Source of the DNA: Eutypella sp. D-1
Taxonomy: Eukaryota > Ascomycota > Sordariomycetes > Xylariales > Diatrypaceae
Direction: 5' to 3'
DNA: 64,000 bases
NCBI GenBank assembly: GCA_023313575.1
Contig: JAJTTP010000009.1
Location: 992,001 to 1,056,000 of the forward strand
The translations under genes and the position numbers were made by a program. Shown here piece after piece: positions 11,581-23,998 of this stretch (its first letter is position 1; each line of letters opens with the position of its first letter). Below the pieces are notes generated by a model. The model was not told the DNA's origin. It ran no database searches and saw nothing but the letters and a program-made list of their open reading frames with translations.

Positions 11581-14500
11581 GGCCGATTTTGATGAAATGT
11601 GCAATCTGGTTTCTTAAGGCTGCTTTGAAATTTGCTTAAAGTGAGAATTGGGCAGGAGAGTAGGGAAGGGAGCAGGGTCAATCCAACAGGATTGTGGACA
11701 GTCTAGGATATCGGGAGGAAGCACCTAAATTCCCTTGCTTCGATCGGCGCTCCCATTAGCCTTATGGAACATGTTTTGCTGGAGGTACTTGCATATCCAG
11801 CGTTGGAGGAAGTTCCTACATGCATCTCTTTGTAAGTACCTGTACAAGTATATGTATTGAGGGCTGATAAGTGGTACGTAGTTTTAATGTCCTGTGAATG
11901 CGACTAATTGAGTATATATCATTATGTTACAGAACCCCCAAACTCATAATGAGATACCAAAATACCCCAGAGGAGCGATATTTGCATCGCTATGTGTTCG
12001 GTGCATTAGAACAGGAACATATGTGCGTGCACCCCAAAGGTCTAATATATACCCCATTGGAAAGAAAAAAGGAGAAAAAAAAATTTAAGATATACTAATT
12101 CAATTACATATCAGGCAAAAGAGTTTCAAGGCTGAGGCTGGAGCACTTGTATGAATGCATGAGAAGTGGAGCTTAATACCCCTATTTACCCCTATTCGCA
12201 GCAACTTCAAAAACACTTGGACGACAAAGCCACTCATTGATTATGTACATTCCTGTAACATCCGGAATCTACTGACTGGGACTGTGCTGTTCAGGCCTGG
12301 CAGACTTACAGCACTCAAACCGCAAGATCCGCCACAAATTTGGTACAAACAGGTTCGACGACTCGTCTGCCCCAGGTTGTCGGGCCCACACTGCTGTAAG
12401 GTACGCTACTCGGATCGCTATAGCTACTTCCAGGCGTCGTCATATCTAGGGCAGGAAATCATCTATTCCAGGCTCCTACTATAGGTCAACTTGGAAGTTA
12501 GGATTAGTTAATATACACAGAATATACCCCTATCTTAAACTGACACTCCCCTTTCGCCTCCCCTAGTGGAACAAACCTTTCGCCATGACGACGTGGTTTC
12601 TATTAAATACATAGTGTCTAACCGCCGCTCTGCTGTTGCTCGCAGCCATCCATGTAGGAAGGACATCGCACCGTAGTACTTGTACTGGCCAGCACCTTTT
12701 TCACTTATCATCGTATTTGCCCCCCCCCCCCCGACTTTTGCCACTTTAGGTGGCTAGACAATATGCATTGTCAGTATCCATTTACAAATTCTTACGACAT
12801 ACTCCTTTCTACCTTCTTGCGATGTGCCGTATAATTGATATAAGTGTGTGAAGAGACCCGTCTACATATTAGAATGATGAACTCGATATTCGATGACAGC
12901 GATAACCAAAGCCGATTTGGAAGCTAGTAGAAATAGACTTAACATCAAAGGCGACCTAGTGCTTGCTGCTTCCATATGAATGGCCTTGATTTCAATCGTG
13001 GCTTAATGTACTTGTGGGATGTACACTGGATCCACCACAACGCTGCTATCTTGTAGGCGCGCATCTTCCCTTTATAAGCCACGATATTTACTGGGCAAGA
13101 AGGAAGCCCACGGAGCCTTTCCTCTCCTAAAAAGAAGTCCCTTGATCCTCGATGTTCATCGTCGAGGTCGTAACCTAAATCTGATCTGCCTCAGGAGGTT
13201 CGACGGTGGTAGGCGGGAAATAGCCTGTCCGTCCCAACCGTGCCCTCATAGCTCCTCTATTCTATGTCATAGGAAGAACACGCACGGGTGAAGAGTTAGG
13301 ATATGCTATCACGTCTAAGGTCATGGCATTAATAAGGAGCTCCGCTGGTTTCGCGATGTTTCTATCGAGGATCGGCATGTCACGATATACATTCACTAGA
13401 TCATCTTTCATACGACTACCCCTGTGACTGCGATGTCCTTGTGTTCAACACTTCAATGAGACGGTGAGAAAATTACGTCCATAAGACAGCGTGCGAAAGC
13501 GGCATCGCACATCAACGGCTCAGAGCAGTCGTCACCCACAGGATAACAAGGTGCCTTCCGGGCTCTCAGCCTTATTCCGGGACATATCTGGGAGTCGGGT
13601 CAGAGACACATGCAACAGACGGGAAGCTCCTCATCGGCCCCATTTCCACCCCTATTCCATTGTTTCCCCGCCATACTACTGCGCTGTGCGGGTTTACCTG
13701 GGGCATCAGTGCTGTGAAGATAAGCCCGCTAAAACCCGCCCATATGTGTAAAGTTATGAACCTACGTCACGGACATTGCGAATAAGACGGATGTGATCAA
13801 GCCTTGACGTGGCATAGAGGATAGTTTGGCCACTTATACACGGTACGTAGAGCCAGGAACATCTGACGGGCCGTAACCATATCAGTAGACGACCACGAAA
13901 GATTTCGGTTATCAGCCACCATTCGATATATGATCATACAGGTGATCATACAGGCCATGGGCGCTTGTTTGTGACATGGGACAAGCTTCAATAACTACAA
14001 CTGATGCGTAAGAATCAAGCAGTTGCGTCGCATTAATGAATACAGATTGATACTGCTTGACGGTTTACTAATCATCGGAGGAAACCGACTAGATGTATTT
14101 ATGCTGGGTCGAGATAGATGGGTTAAAGAATCATGGGCTAGAAACGCTAGCCGGGTATGCTGACTTTAGACTCGGTTCGCAGCGATCCGTACTGGTTGCG
14201 CGACAGGGAAGCTCCCCCAAGAACAGACCTTAGCTCAAATCTGCATGAACGTCATGGCACACTTTGCAACATACTATAGTCTGCAGTATGGCAAGTATCC
14301 GTCGTTAGCAAGGACATCATAAGTATATACAGCATGTGATAGGATAGAACGTTTCACAATACGCCAAGTAAAACAAATGTGCATCAGTAGAGGTAAGGCT
14401 ATAGCTAACCAGTAACCAGTTCTAACTCTATCGAGATGGTATCATATGCAATATTCTTTTTTTTTCCTTATACAAAAAGTCACCCCCAGCTACGAATTGT

Positions 14501-14629
14501 TACACATAGTCCGTGAGATTCGTCCACCCCGACGTCCTCTTAATTACAATCGTGACACTTCGCCTATAGGCTCGAAATGCACAGCCAAACTCATAGCGGC
14601 GTCAAACTCGTAGCAATCCCATCCACCAT
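11581..14629. other. 3-kb intergenic region, no gene seen
   Basis: Only short frames without recognisable motifs. It contains a 13-C run at 12720-12732. I see no inverted terminal repeats or transposase-like frame. Confidence 0.55.
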
Positions 14630-15895
14630 TTACAGCATTAAACCAAAGAAAAGACCAGCGCACATTACGGCGGCGCTGGTTCCGACCTTGAAAGCGCCGG
14701 CCTGGGGGATGTCGGTCTCGGAGGGAGGGGCGTCGCCGCTGCCGGACTCGGAACCCTCAGACTCGCCGGAGCCCTCGCCGGAGCCGGATCCAGATCCACC
14801 GGTGGAGGTAGGGGCAGCGGACTCAGTGGCGGAGGCCTCAGTCTTGGAAGCGGTGGCGGAAGCAGTAGCGGATCCCTCGGACTTGGTGGCGGTGGCGGAC
14901 TCGGTCTTCTCAGTCTTGTCGGTAGCGGAGCTAGTCTTGGGGGCGTCAGTCTTAGAAGCCTGGGTTGAGCTGGGCTTGGCGGAAGAGGAAGTAGTCTCGT
15001 CATCGCTGTCATTACCGTCCTTGATGATGTTGATGCTCTGGTAGGAGCCGTCGGAGCCCTCCTTCCAGGAGTACTTGGTGGCGCCCTTGCTGTAGTCCGT
15101 GATCTTGATGTCCTTGTAGTAGGCGAGGAAGGGGGCCTGAGAGAAGTCGGTGTAGCCACCAGCCCACTCGACAGTGCCCTTGGGGGCGTCCTTGCGGCCA
15201 GCAACCCAGGTACCGAGTCTCAGCTGCATGGGGGTCTGGGGGAAACGGGAACCGCCCTGGGCATCGGCGTACTTCAGCTCACGAACGGTAACGCCGTCAA
15301 TGATCCACTGAACGTGGTCCTTGGTCCAGTCGATGGAGTAGGTGTGGGTGGAAGTTTGAGGGTTAGCGACATCGTGGTAGGCACCTCGGTCGTAGGTGGT
15401 GGTATCGCCCTTGCCGAAATAGTTACTCTGGACCTGCGCGGTGTCACCACCGAGCCACTCCCAGTCAATCTCGTCGAGGTTGTCAGACTGCAGGACGAAG
15501 CTGGTGACAACACCCTGGCCGAATGAGGCCTGGACGGTCACATCAACTCTGCCGAAGAAGATGTACTTGGTGGAGCCGATCGTGGGGGCATCGGTCTCCT
15601 TGTTGATAGTGAAGATGGCACCGTTCTCGTCGTAGTCGATCTTGGTGCCATCGAACTCCTTGAAGAGATCGCTGGGTCCCTTGGTGAAGTCGACGTCAAC
15701 CTCCTTGCCGAGCGCAGGGTCATCAGGGCACTCTGATGCGCAAGTTAGCAATGTCAGCTGAAAGCGAGGAAAATTTTGTTATCAGAATGAAAACTCACTC
15801 TTCTCCATAGGATTGCAGTCGGTGTGGGTTTGGGCAGAGGCCAACTGCGTGGCAGCCAGAACCACCGCGGCGGTGGAGAGTAGCTTAGAAAACAT
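14630..15895 (-). CDS. GPI-anchored Crh-type transglycosylase, GH16 (CRH1/UTR2 family)
   Basis: Cell-wall enzyme that links chitin to beta-1,6/beta-1,3-glucan outside the plasma membrane. Exons complement(15799..15895) and complement(14630..15732); the 66-bp intron (GTGAGT...CATCAG, phase 1) restores a 399-residue frame. Residues 1-21 form a signal peptide ending LASA before QTHTDCNP. The GH16 catalytic motif DEIDWEWLG places the nucleophile at E120, the helper Asp at D122 and the acid/base at E124. The catalytic domain runs to about residue 265. A long Ser/Thr/Ala-rich stalk and a Gly/Ser/Glu-rich segment follow, then a hydrophobic tail (VGTSAAVMCAGLFFGLML) after a small-residue region, as in a GPI-attachment signal. 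The intron directly after the signal-peptide exon supports the chosen start. The C-to-G rich codon use suggests strong expression. Confidence 0.93.
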
Positions 15896-18800
15896 CTTGT
15901 CGATCGTTTCGAAGACTTATCTTGGGTGTGAAACGGAGTCGAATTTGGGGGTGTGAAAGATGCTTTGAAGTTGCGTGTGGAAGAGCGAAGGTGGGATAGA
16001 TGTTTGGGGTATTACAAGAGTGATATATTATATATAGCAAATCGCTGAACAGTCAGACAACCGATTAGTCTAGATGATCGCGATAGTGGAGATAGAAAAC
16101 GCGCGGGTCAGGAGGCGGGCTCTGCTTAACGAGGGACAGAACTAAGAACCGATGAGAAGATCGTCGCGCGCTGGGATACGATGGTGAGTGAATAGGAAGG
16201 ATAGATTAGCCAGGTCGGTTGGGACACAAGCTGGTAGAGGCGGGAATGTATATTATATTCTAAGATATTGTGCAAAGGCTATGAGCGAGCGTGAGATATG
16301 AACGAGCATAAACAATAAGGAATAGGAGAACCGGGGGGGAGGAGGCTTGGGAGGATGGAGACAGTGGAGGTGGTTTTATTATTTATTCGTTAGAGATCTG
16401 CGACAAGAATACGATAGAGGCCAACCAAAAAGGAAGCTAAGAACAGTTAGGAACAGCTAAGAGCAGGTACTAATGCCATGTAAGGAAAAGTCTCCTTGTC
16501 TCAACCCATGAACAGCCCCATGACCAGCCCATTTTAGACCCAGGTTAGCCCGTGATGGCGCTGAGCAGCCTGGCAGCCTTACCCCAGATGGTGTTAGCGC
16601 TGAGGGCTGTCATTTCGTGTTAGGGGAGTCCAGAAGAGCGCAAAAGGGTAAAAGGGGGGTCCTTGGGACCCTTGTTGTTTGGATCCTGACTCCTTGAGGA
16701 GGGTCTTGGAACGTCTTGGTGTTATATCGTCCTATCAGTTTCCCCTAAACTGGAATCGCCCAGGCTGCCCAGCAGCAACCTAGCAGTAGGCCAGCAGTTC
16801 CCCAGCAATATGTGTACATATAGGTAAGTAGTGCCAGCCCCGTGTAAGCCCGCAAGCCCTCGAGTCCGTCAGTCAGGGGGTTGACGTTCATTGCGTTCAT
16901 TGGTTGCGGTAGCCGTCGAGATTTCCAGGAACGGCCGAGATTTGTGGCGCTGCTTATTTCACTGGGCCAACCTTAGACGATATTGGGCGGTGCTGGACGA
17001 ATAAGAAGTCGGCGCCAATTCTCTGTTCCATATTTACCATCTGACTTTCTGACTATTTCTGAATATGTACCTCGCTAGGTAGGCTGGAGGGAGGGGATAA
17101 GTTCCTACGACAGGGATTTCCCAACCAGACAGCCTAGACCTGGAGCCAGGACTGGAGCCATGATCGCACTATCGCTCCCGAATAGCCGTGCATAGTGGCA
17201 CATCTATAGAGTTACTATCATACTACCTTGGACTTGTGTAAAGGGCAAGGTTTCATGCATAACTACCCTGTGAACGTAATAGACGCGTGTGCATAAAGAA
17301 GTTACACTTATCGTCGAGGCTTGCGACTGAGGTGACGTTGCACAACTTTGACAGCTGCTTTACATTAGGCACGCCATGATCAACAATACATAGTAATGCG
17401 CTCACTCGCACTTTGTATAATGATCGTCCGATGCTAACCTAGGGATGTATGTAAATCACGGCCCATCACGATCTCGTACTCCGTCATGGCCCGCCCCAAT
17501 CCAGATCTTTCTTCGATTATCTATGGTCGGGGCGAGCAAACGATCTAGAAGAAGTGCATCGTATCTAATCCGGCCCGGGCCCCCTCAACAACCCCCAAGG
17601 AGAAAAATTCTCCGTTTATCCGTTACAACCTGGTAAGGGCTTTGGGGCTTTGGGGCTTCTCAAGCGGGCCTCGGGGCGTTTGTAGTTCGAAGTGATAACA
17701 AAACCGGTACTGTGTTTGCGAAAGGGGGATTCACTTATCGGATTTGTATTTCTAGACCGACTAGCCAATGAGGCCTGTAGCGCCTAGTGGAAAAGTGATG
17801 AAAATGGACAAAACCACGCAAAACTCGAAACCGCGGTTACATAAGTTCGTACTCCCCCAAGCCTCCTCCGCACGTAGTACTACTTGGGTAGGTAAGGCAT
17901 GGAGGTCAGCAAAGCAGCCAACAGTGATCATTCATCCTTGTCATTCCACACTGTGAGTCTATTCTTGCCTATTTTGGGCACACTGGCTGACTGGCGGACT
18001 GGCTGGGCTGACTTTGCTGACTGGGACGGCTTGGGACGGCCAGGGCAAGCCAGGACGCTCGCAATTCACGACCGACCTGCCTGGCTTGCCCAACTGCCCT
18101 ACTCCAACATACGGTGGGCGGGCCAAGCCTGGCAAAGCCCCCGAGACATTGAGACGTTTTTTTATTAATAAAAACCTGACTGTCTGAGCAACCGGAGTAC
18201 GAGGTAGTCAGGTAATGAGGGAGTATAATAAAACTGCCGGTGACTGGAAATTGTGGGAGTCTGTGAGAGTCTGTGGGAGAGCCAAGGAGAGATGGATACC
18301 CCCAGAGACTACTTGGCTACCTCGCTATGGAGTACTGCCTCACTGCCTGATTGCCCTTGGCTTTGTCTTTGCTTGTCTGACAACTGGGGACTTTTATGGA
18401 GTTGCCGAGCGCTTGGTGCAAGCAGCGGCAAGTTGGTGGCGGCTTGCTAAACGCCTCGATACCCTATAATGACATCAATGTCATAATAAATGACATGAAA
18501 AGAACACTTTGCACAAGTGAGGAATAAATTGAACTAAAAAAGCTGGAGACGACGACATTACTCGATCGGTCGGTCTGCTTTATTGTGTCTATGTGTGATC
18601 TGTATGTGTACATAGACTGTAGAATGGGAGCCCTGGGAGCCAAGGGGCCTCTCGTATAAACCGATGATTTAGTTACCTCGTTGGCTCGCAATTGCAATCT
18701 CGCTAATCAGCTTGTCAGCCTGTAAGTTTGGTATTCATTTATTCATAACCATCATCTACTTAGGTATGGACTTTGTATAGACGCAATAATACTCTATAAA

Positions 18801-21340
18801 TTGGTGAGATTGGCCGCCTTTTGAAGTAACCCAATCGAGGTTCTTTAGATACTTTGGGCACTCATTAATATCCTTACTAATGCCATGCACTTTTGTACTC
18901 GGCCAGGGTCTGTTAGAGCCAAGGGTTTCAACTATATGTACCTACTATAGTCCTAAGTAGGCAGGCACTCGGGCACGCCTGGGACGCTACTGCAGTAAGA
19001 TCGCGCAGGTATCCGCTGCGCCGCACGCGCCGCAGATCGAGTTCGAGTTTTACCAATGCTACGCTAACCACTTTTCCACTAACTGGCTTGACTGGTACCC
19101 AAGTACCTAACCTACCTTTAGGGCCCGGCTTTAGACGCCCGCTACTTCGCTACCGCTGCCGGCCGCCGGCCGACCCCGTGGCTTGCCTGGCTTGCTGCAC
19201 TGGGTGGTCTTGGTGGTACGTTATGTTACCCAACTGCGAACGCTTACTCACGTGAGCGCACACACACATACACACACACACCGTACAGATACGCATATAT
19301 AAATAAATATATATATGTACATATATCTATAACAACAACACTTTGCCATCCATTCTTAGATGTCTGTACAAAATCAAGGATAGGCATCTATCGGGACATG
19401 TACCGAAAAATGCATGCATATACCTAGTTAGCAGTACCGAGGTCTAGCCTGGCTACTCGGTAAAATCATAATATCCCCCAGAATCCCATAAAAGTACTAG
19501 TAGGCCCGGGCTTAACCATCAGGCTATTTAACCATTATCATAACAGTACTATGACTATTAACTGTCGGGATTCGAAAAGTCGGGGTCAGGTGGCATTCCT
19601 AATTCGGTTAAGTAACGTTATTAAGAAACTTTTTAAGGTCTATAAGTAAGTTATCCGCGCGCACTGCCCCTATGTAGGACTTTGCACACCCAGCAAAAGC
19701 ACCAATAAAGAGAGTGCCACTTTAATAAACAACCCCATTCTCGCCCATTCGGCCCCATTCCTGTCAACTCTTTACCGACCGACCGACTGATCGAGCATCA
19801 CCACGTGTTTCTGAGACGTTCGTTGTTAATGCTTGCTGTCCCTTCAGGCCCTTCCTTGCTGTCCCTGCTGATGGCCGTTCTTGCTGTTCTTGCTATTGTT
19901 CATGCTGTGTTCTGGCTTGGCTTGACAAGCGAGAGTAGAAATCCAAAACTGACCAGTAGAGAAAATAATAGAAATGTTCTGTGTATCCACGTTGCATTTT
20001 TTTTCTTGTGTCCTTATGTAATGACAACGATTGTAACATTGCATGTTGTACTACCGAGCTTTTTCTACCACCGAGCTGACACACATCACGCCCCGCCCCC
20101 CGCCTCCCCCGTTCACCCCTGGATGGGACTGGCCTCGCAGTATGAAGCTTTCCCTTTCTCTTTTGCCCTTTCATTTCTTATTAAGCAGTATTTATTCATA
20201 CACGAGACGGCAACAACCGCCGCCACCGCCGCCGCCCGGACTCGGTCCAACCGAGAGACGAGGGTCGAGGTAATGGGAATGGAAATGGGAATGGGCGCGG
20301 CGGTGGAGTAGAGTAGTACATGCCTAGGTATGTAGTAACAACATAGCATGCAGAGTTCGTATTGGATCCAACACGCACGCACACACGCGCCTATCGAATA
20401 ACTCTAACGCACCGGCACGCGAAGGAATCCCGCGGAAGGTGTTGGCGGGTTGGCGAAACTGTGTAGTGTGTGTATGTGTTACGATCCTGTGCAGATTTCC
20501 TCCTTCCTCCTGTAGCCACGGTGTGTATTCACAGCAAACCGCCTGTCGCTTCTATGTACTATGTTACCAGTCGGCGAGTTAGTTGGTTGACTGGCCATGC
20601 CTACCTACCTGCCTATCCGCAATAAGATCGCCGCGAAAGAAACGTTGAAAAAACATTTATTGAAGCTTATGGTCAAGTATTGAGATGCATGTAAGATGAG
20701 GCTGTTGCTTCGGGGCCGTCGGGTATCGACACGCTCCTGGACCAGCAATATGTGGCAATTTTCTTTACTCATCCCATCGGGCTCGGACACAACCCTAAAG
20801 GCATCGTTCTGAAAGAGCCGCAGTAGACGTGGTCAGCGCTCAAGCACCGTAGCACGAGGCCACCATCGTGTCCTGGCTCCCTCCACCCACACGAGCTTTC
20901 AAGCCCGCTTATGGGACTCCACCACTCGGCAGCGGCCAGATTGGCTTCATATTACATCCGTCCTGCACTACGGGCTAGGCTGACTGGAGCTTTCTAGTTA
21001 CTAGGTACTTATATAGTTAGTGCATGATAGTACTATGTATTTGGGATGCCAATGAGTGTAGTCAATATGTGTACTAGTAGAGTGGGAATATATCATTACC
21101 ATATCTCGTCCGTCGTATCTAGCCTGATGGTCGGATGAAACCTCATTCTCTCGTATCACGCCCCGTATAATATGAGCTTGGCTGGGGTCATAGAAACCCG
21201 GAATAATATGGTTGAGTATCGGCCGCCGGAGCCTTGTTGCCCCAACTACTGGATTTGAGATTGTTCATTATTGAAGTTTATACAATATATACAGTATACA
21301 ATATCCGAGGCCGAGACAAACGGACTCAGCAGCGGTCGGA
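15896..21340. other. 5.4-kb intergenic region, no gene seen
   Basis: No supported gene. It includes the Crh promoter on the left and the COX15 3' flank on the right. It also holds an imperfect CTGGCTGACT-type repeat at about 17975-18055, and an AC run at 19258-19281. A 168-residue frame at 19805-20311 is low-complexity and has no family features. Confidence 0.55.
16028..16037 (-). promoter_or_regulatory. Candidate TATA box of the Crh gene
   Basis: Reading the minus strand, a CTATATATAA block lies about 133 bp upstream of the ATG at 15895. The position and sequence fit a fungal TATA element, but AT-rich runs are common in this window. Confidence 0.3.
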
Positions 21341-22896
21341 TCATCGAGGGACCTGCTTCGAGGCCGCCGCCATTCTGGTCTGGATCAATCTTAGCGTCGA
21401 TTTCGGCACCCGCAACCGATGCCCGAGGACGAGCACGCCTGTCAACAATGCCAGACTTCCCGCCTGGTGCGCCGCGGCAAGGGAGATGGGGACCATGTAG
21501 ATCAGCGTGCTGATTCCTAGGGCGACCTGTAGACAGACGAGATGCACCACTCCCATCATACCCTTCCTCGCGTTCTTGGGGAGCACCGCGGCCAGTTTCC
21601 CCCTCCGCGAGTAGGCGAAGAGCGCGATGATGGCGCAGAAGGTCGTTGTGGCGAGAATGCGATGGTCCAGCTGAACCAGGCTGGGGTTCTCAAGCATGTT
21701 CCTCCACCATAAGTCCGAACCATCCTCCCTTCGCGAGTAGAACTTGTCCCAGAGTTCCGAGGACGGCGGTGCGAGTCCGAGTCCCATCTGGGGGAACTCG
21801 TTGTATATCAGTCCGGCATCGAGCCCGGCGACAAGGGCCCCCGAGAGGACGGTAGTAGATACTAGTGCGGTGAGGGCCGTGACAGACCGTCGGAAAGGAG
21901 TGATAGCGGGGTTCTTGAGGGTCTCGAGGAGCTTCATGGCGCTGGCAGGGTCGGCGAGCAAGCGTCTGGTGCGCAAGACGCTGAGGCCAGACATCAGCAT
22001 CCAGGAGTAGCATAGAAAGGCGGTTGCCAGATGAGCGGTAAGCCGATATTGGGAAACTCTGGGGTGGGAGCCCGGAGCGAACAGATCATCTTTTAGACCC
22101 GACTTAACCATCCACCAACCGATGAAACCCTGAAAGCCGATCAAGCCGGAGATACCGAGGAGGTTCCAAGCCATGGGGACAGTAACTCTACGGCGAGCGA
22201 CGAAGTAGATGGAAGGAATGACAAAGGAGAGCCCGATGACCCTCCCCCATATCCTATGGGCCCATTCCATGTAGAAAATCTTCTTGAACTCGTCCAAGTC
22301 CATGTCTGAATTGATCATTTTAAACTCGGGCGATGCGCGGTACTTGTTGAATTCATGCTCCCAGTCCTGCTGGGACATGGGGGGTAAGGACCCAGTGACA
22401 GGTTTCCATTCTGTTATGCTTAGGCTGTCGTCGAAAGACAGAGAGAGAGAGAGAGAAAGAGTAAGAGAAGAGTAATGGTTAGATATATAAAGTGGTCGGC
22501 AGCGACAACTCACCCGGACTCGGTCAAACGTGTAAGTCCTCCGAAGACGACGATGCCGAAGACGCTTGCAGCGCTACCGATGAGCCAGTAGCCTACCGAT
22601 TTGGAATTGGTCTCGGGGAATGCTCGTTTCGCGGCTTGACTTGGAGCAGCAGTAGAGGCAGCAGAAGCGGTAGAAGCGGTAGAAGGGATGGCAGAGGAAA
22701 ACAAGGTAGGGCTGATCTTCCTGGTTGTGGTTGTACGAGTGGTGCTTGTGTGGGTGGTGCCGGTGATGTTTCGCATAAGCCCGGGGATTTGTGCCGGGGC
22801 AGTCGGGGATTTATATCGGAGGCATTGGCGGCATACAAACGGGGCCCTTGGTAATTTGAGGGCAGCCTTACGTATGCCGGGTAAGAGGAGGGACAT
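21341..22896 (-). CDS. COX15: Heme A synthase, mitochondrial inner membrane (COX15)
   Basis: Converts heme O to heme A for cytochrome c oxidase. Exons complement(22514..22896) and complement(21341..22424), joined across an 89-bp intron with a GTGAGT donor and CGACAG acceptor, give 488 residues. Residues 1 to about 90 form an Arg/Ser/Thr-rich mitochondrial targeting region. The family signature GGLTRLTESG-LSITEWKP spans the splice junction, which confirms it. Conserved heme-binding histidines sit at H184 (WAHRIWGRVIG), H259 (TAHLATAF), H382 (LDHRILATT) and H447 (AAHQAGSLALLT), within about eight hydrophobic segments. The length is usual for fungi. The intron is rich in CT repeats (AG repeats on the plus strand at 22438-22456). 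The enzyme depends on mitochondrial heme and COX assembly, so its product links to the copper regulator at the right of the window only in a broad sense. Confidence 0.95.
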
Positions 22897-23998
22897 TTTG
22901 AGTGTCGCCCATATGGATGAAGAAGAAAAAAAATTATTTTAAAAGAGGGCGACTCGGATAAGGAAGAGTTGTGTACCTACTTAGGTAGGTGAGGAAATCT
23001 TGAATGACTGTTTCCAGGTTTCGACTTCCCCCCTCCACCCGAAAGCTCCAAAAAGCTCCAAAGCTCCAAATAATGGGCTGATTACTTTTAATACTTAGGT
23101 AAGTTACGTCAGGCCAATCAGACGATTTCGATTTCGATTTCGACTTTGTCTTTTAAGCAATTAACCTGTCACCTACCTACGGTAACCTACCTCCTAAGTA
23201 CCCATAGACCTAGGCAGGGAAGTAAGTACCTTAGATAAGATATCTAAGATAAGTGCCGCCTTAGGAAGTACCTAGGTACCTACGTTAGGTATGTAAACGC
23301 CAAGAGACTGCAAGAATACATCCATACCTAGGTACATATAGTTATTACATCCATGGATACTTTCGCCTAACGATCCCGTCACTCTAGGTACAACTCAAAT
23401 AGGAGTAAACTGGACAGACGTCTCGAAATTCAATGTAGCTCTTCTGAAATTGACGATAATCCATGAAAGAATCACTTGGCTGGGAAACTAAATGGAGAAG
23501 TGAAATCGATTATCAGCATCTCAAATGCATCACGGGACAGCCAGCTATAAGCCAGCTTTCTCCCGATGAGCACATGAGTATGCATTTTTATGGTTGTAAT
23601 GTAATATCTATAGCTTCGTAAAAATAGATCGATATCAGTCTTAATGAAGTGACTGTATCGACAGACGAGCATATGTGATCGCTCATCTTAACATCTAGCG
23701 AGTGGCCTATCATGGCATCAGTATTCTATACCAGAAATATTTTTGCGCAACACACCACCCCATCTCCCCACCCCGTGCCCCAAGCCCTACTATTTATTAG
23801 TTTCGGCTCAAGTTGGGAGTGGTATTGGCGACCAACGACTCCTTATGCGAGTCGTTATGGTCAGAGAAAAGAGAGACGCCGAGTCGGTTCAAGAACTGCT
23901 GTTCCGTTCGAAGCACAGTTAGCTTCCCGTTCTGCTTTCCTACCTGCCGGGAAAGGCGCTGTCAAACAGCCTAGCCCTCTCCACTTTGCTCCGTCCAT
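22897..23998. other. 1.1-kb intergenic region between COX15 and the CDF gene
   Basis: COX15 promoter side and CDF 3' flank; no gene seen. TAGGTACCTAGG-type palindromes cluster at 22975-22990 and 23165-23340. Confidence 0.5.

Noticed and set aside
14577..15204. Ser/Val/Glu-rich plus-strand frame (14577-15044) and Pro/Arg-rich minus-strand frame (14665-15204)
   Set aside because: Antisense or shifted-frame shadows of the repetitive stalk of the Crh gene.
19805..20311. 168-residue plus-strand frame with hydrophobic start
   Set aside because: Low-complexity, microsatellite-derived (GCTGTTCTTG and CCGCCG units), no conserved segment.
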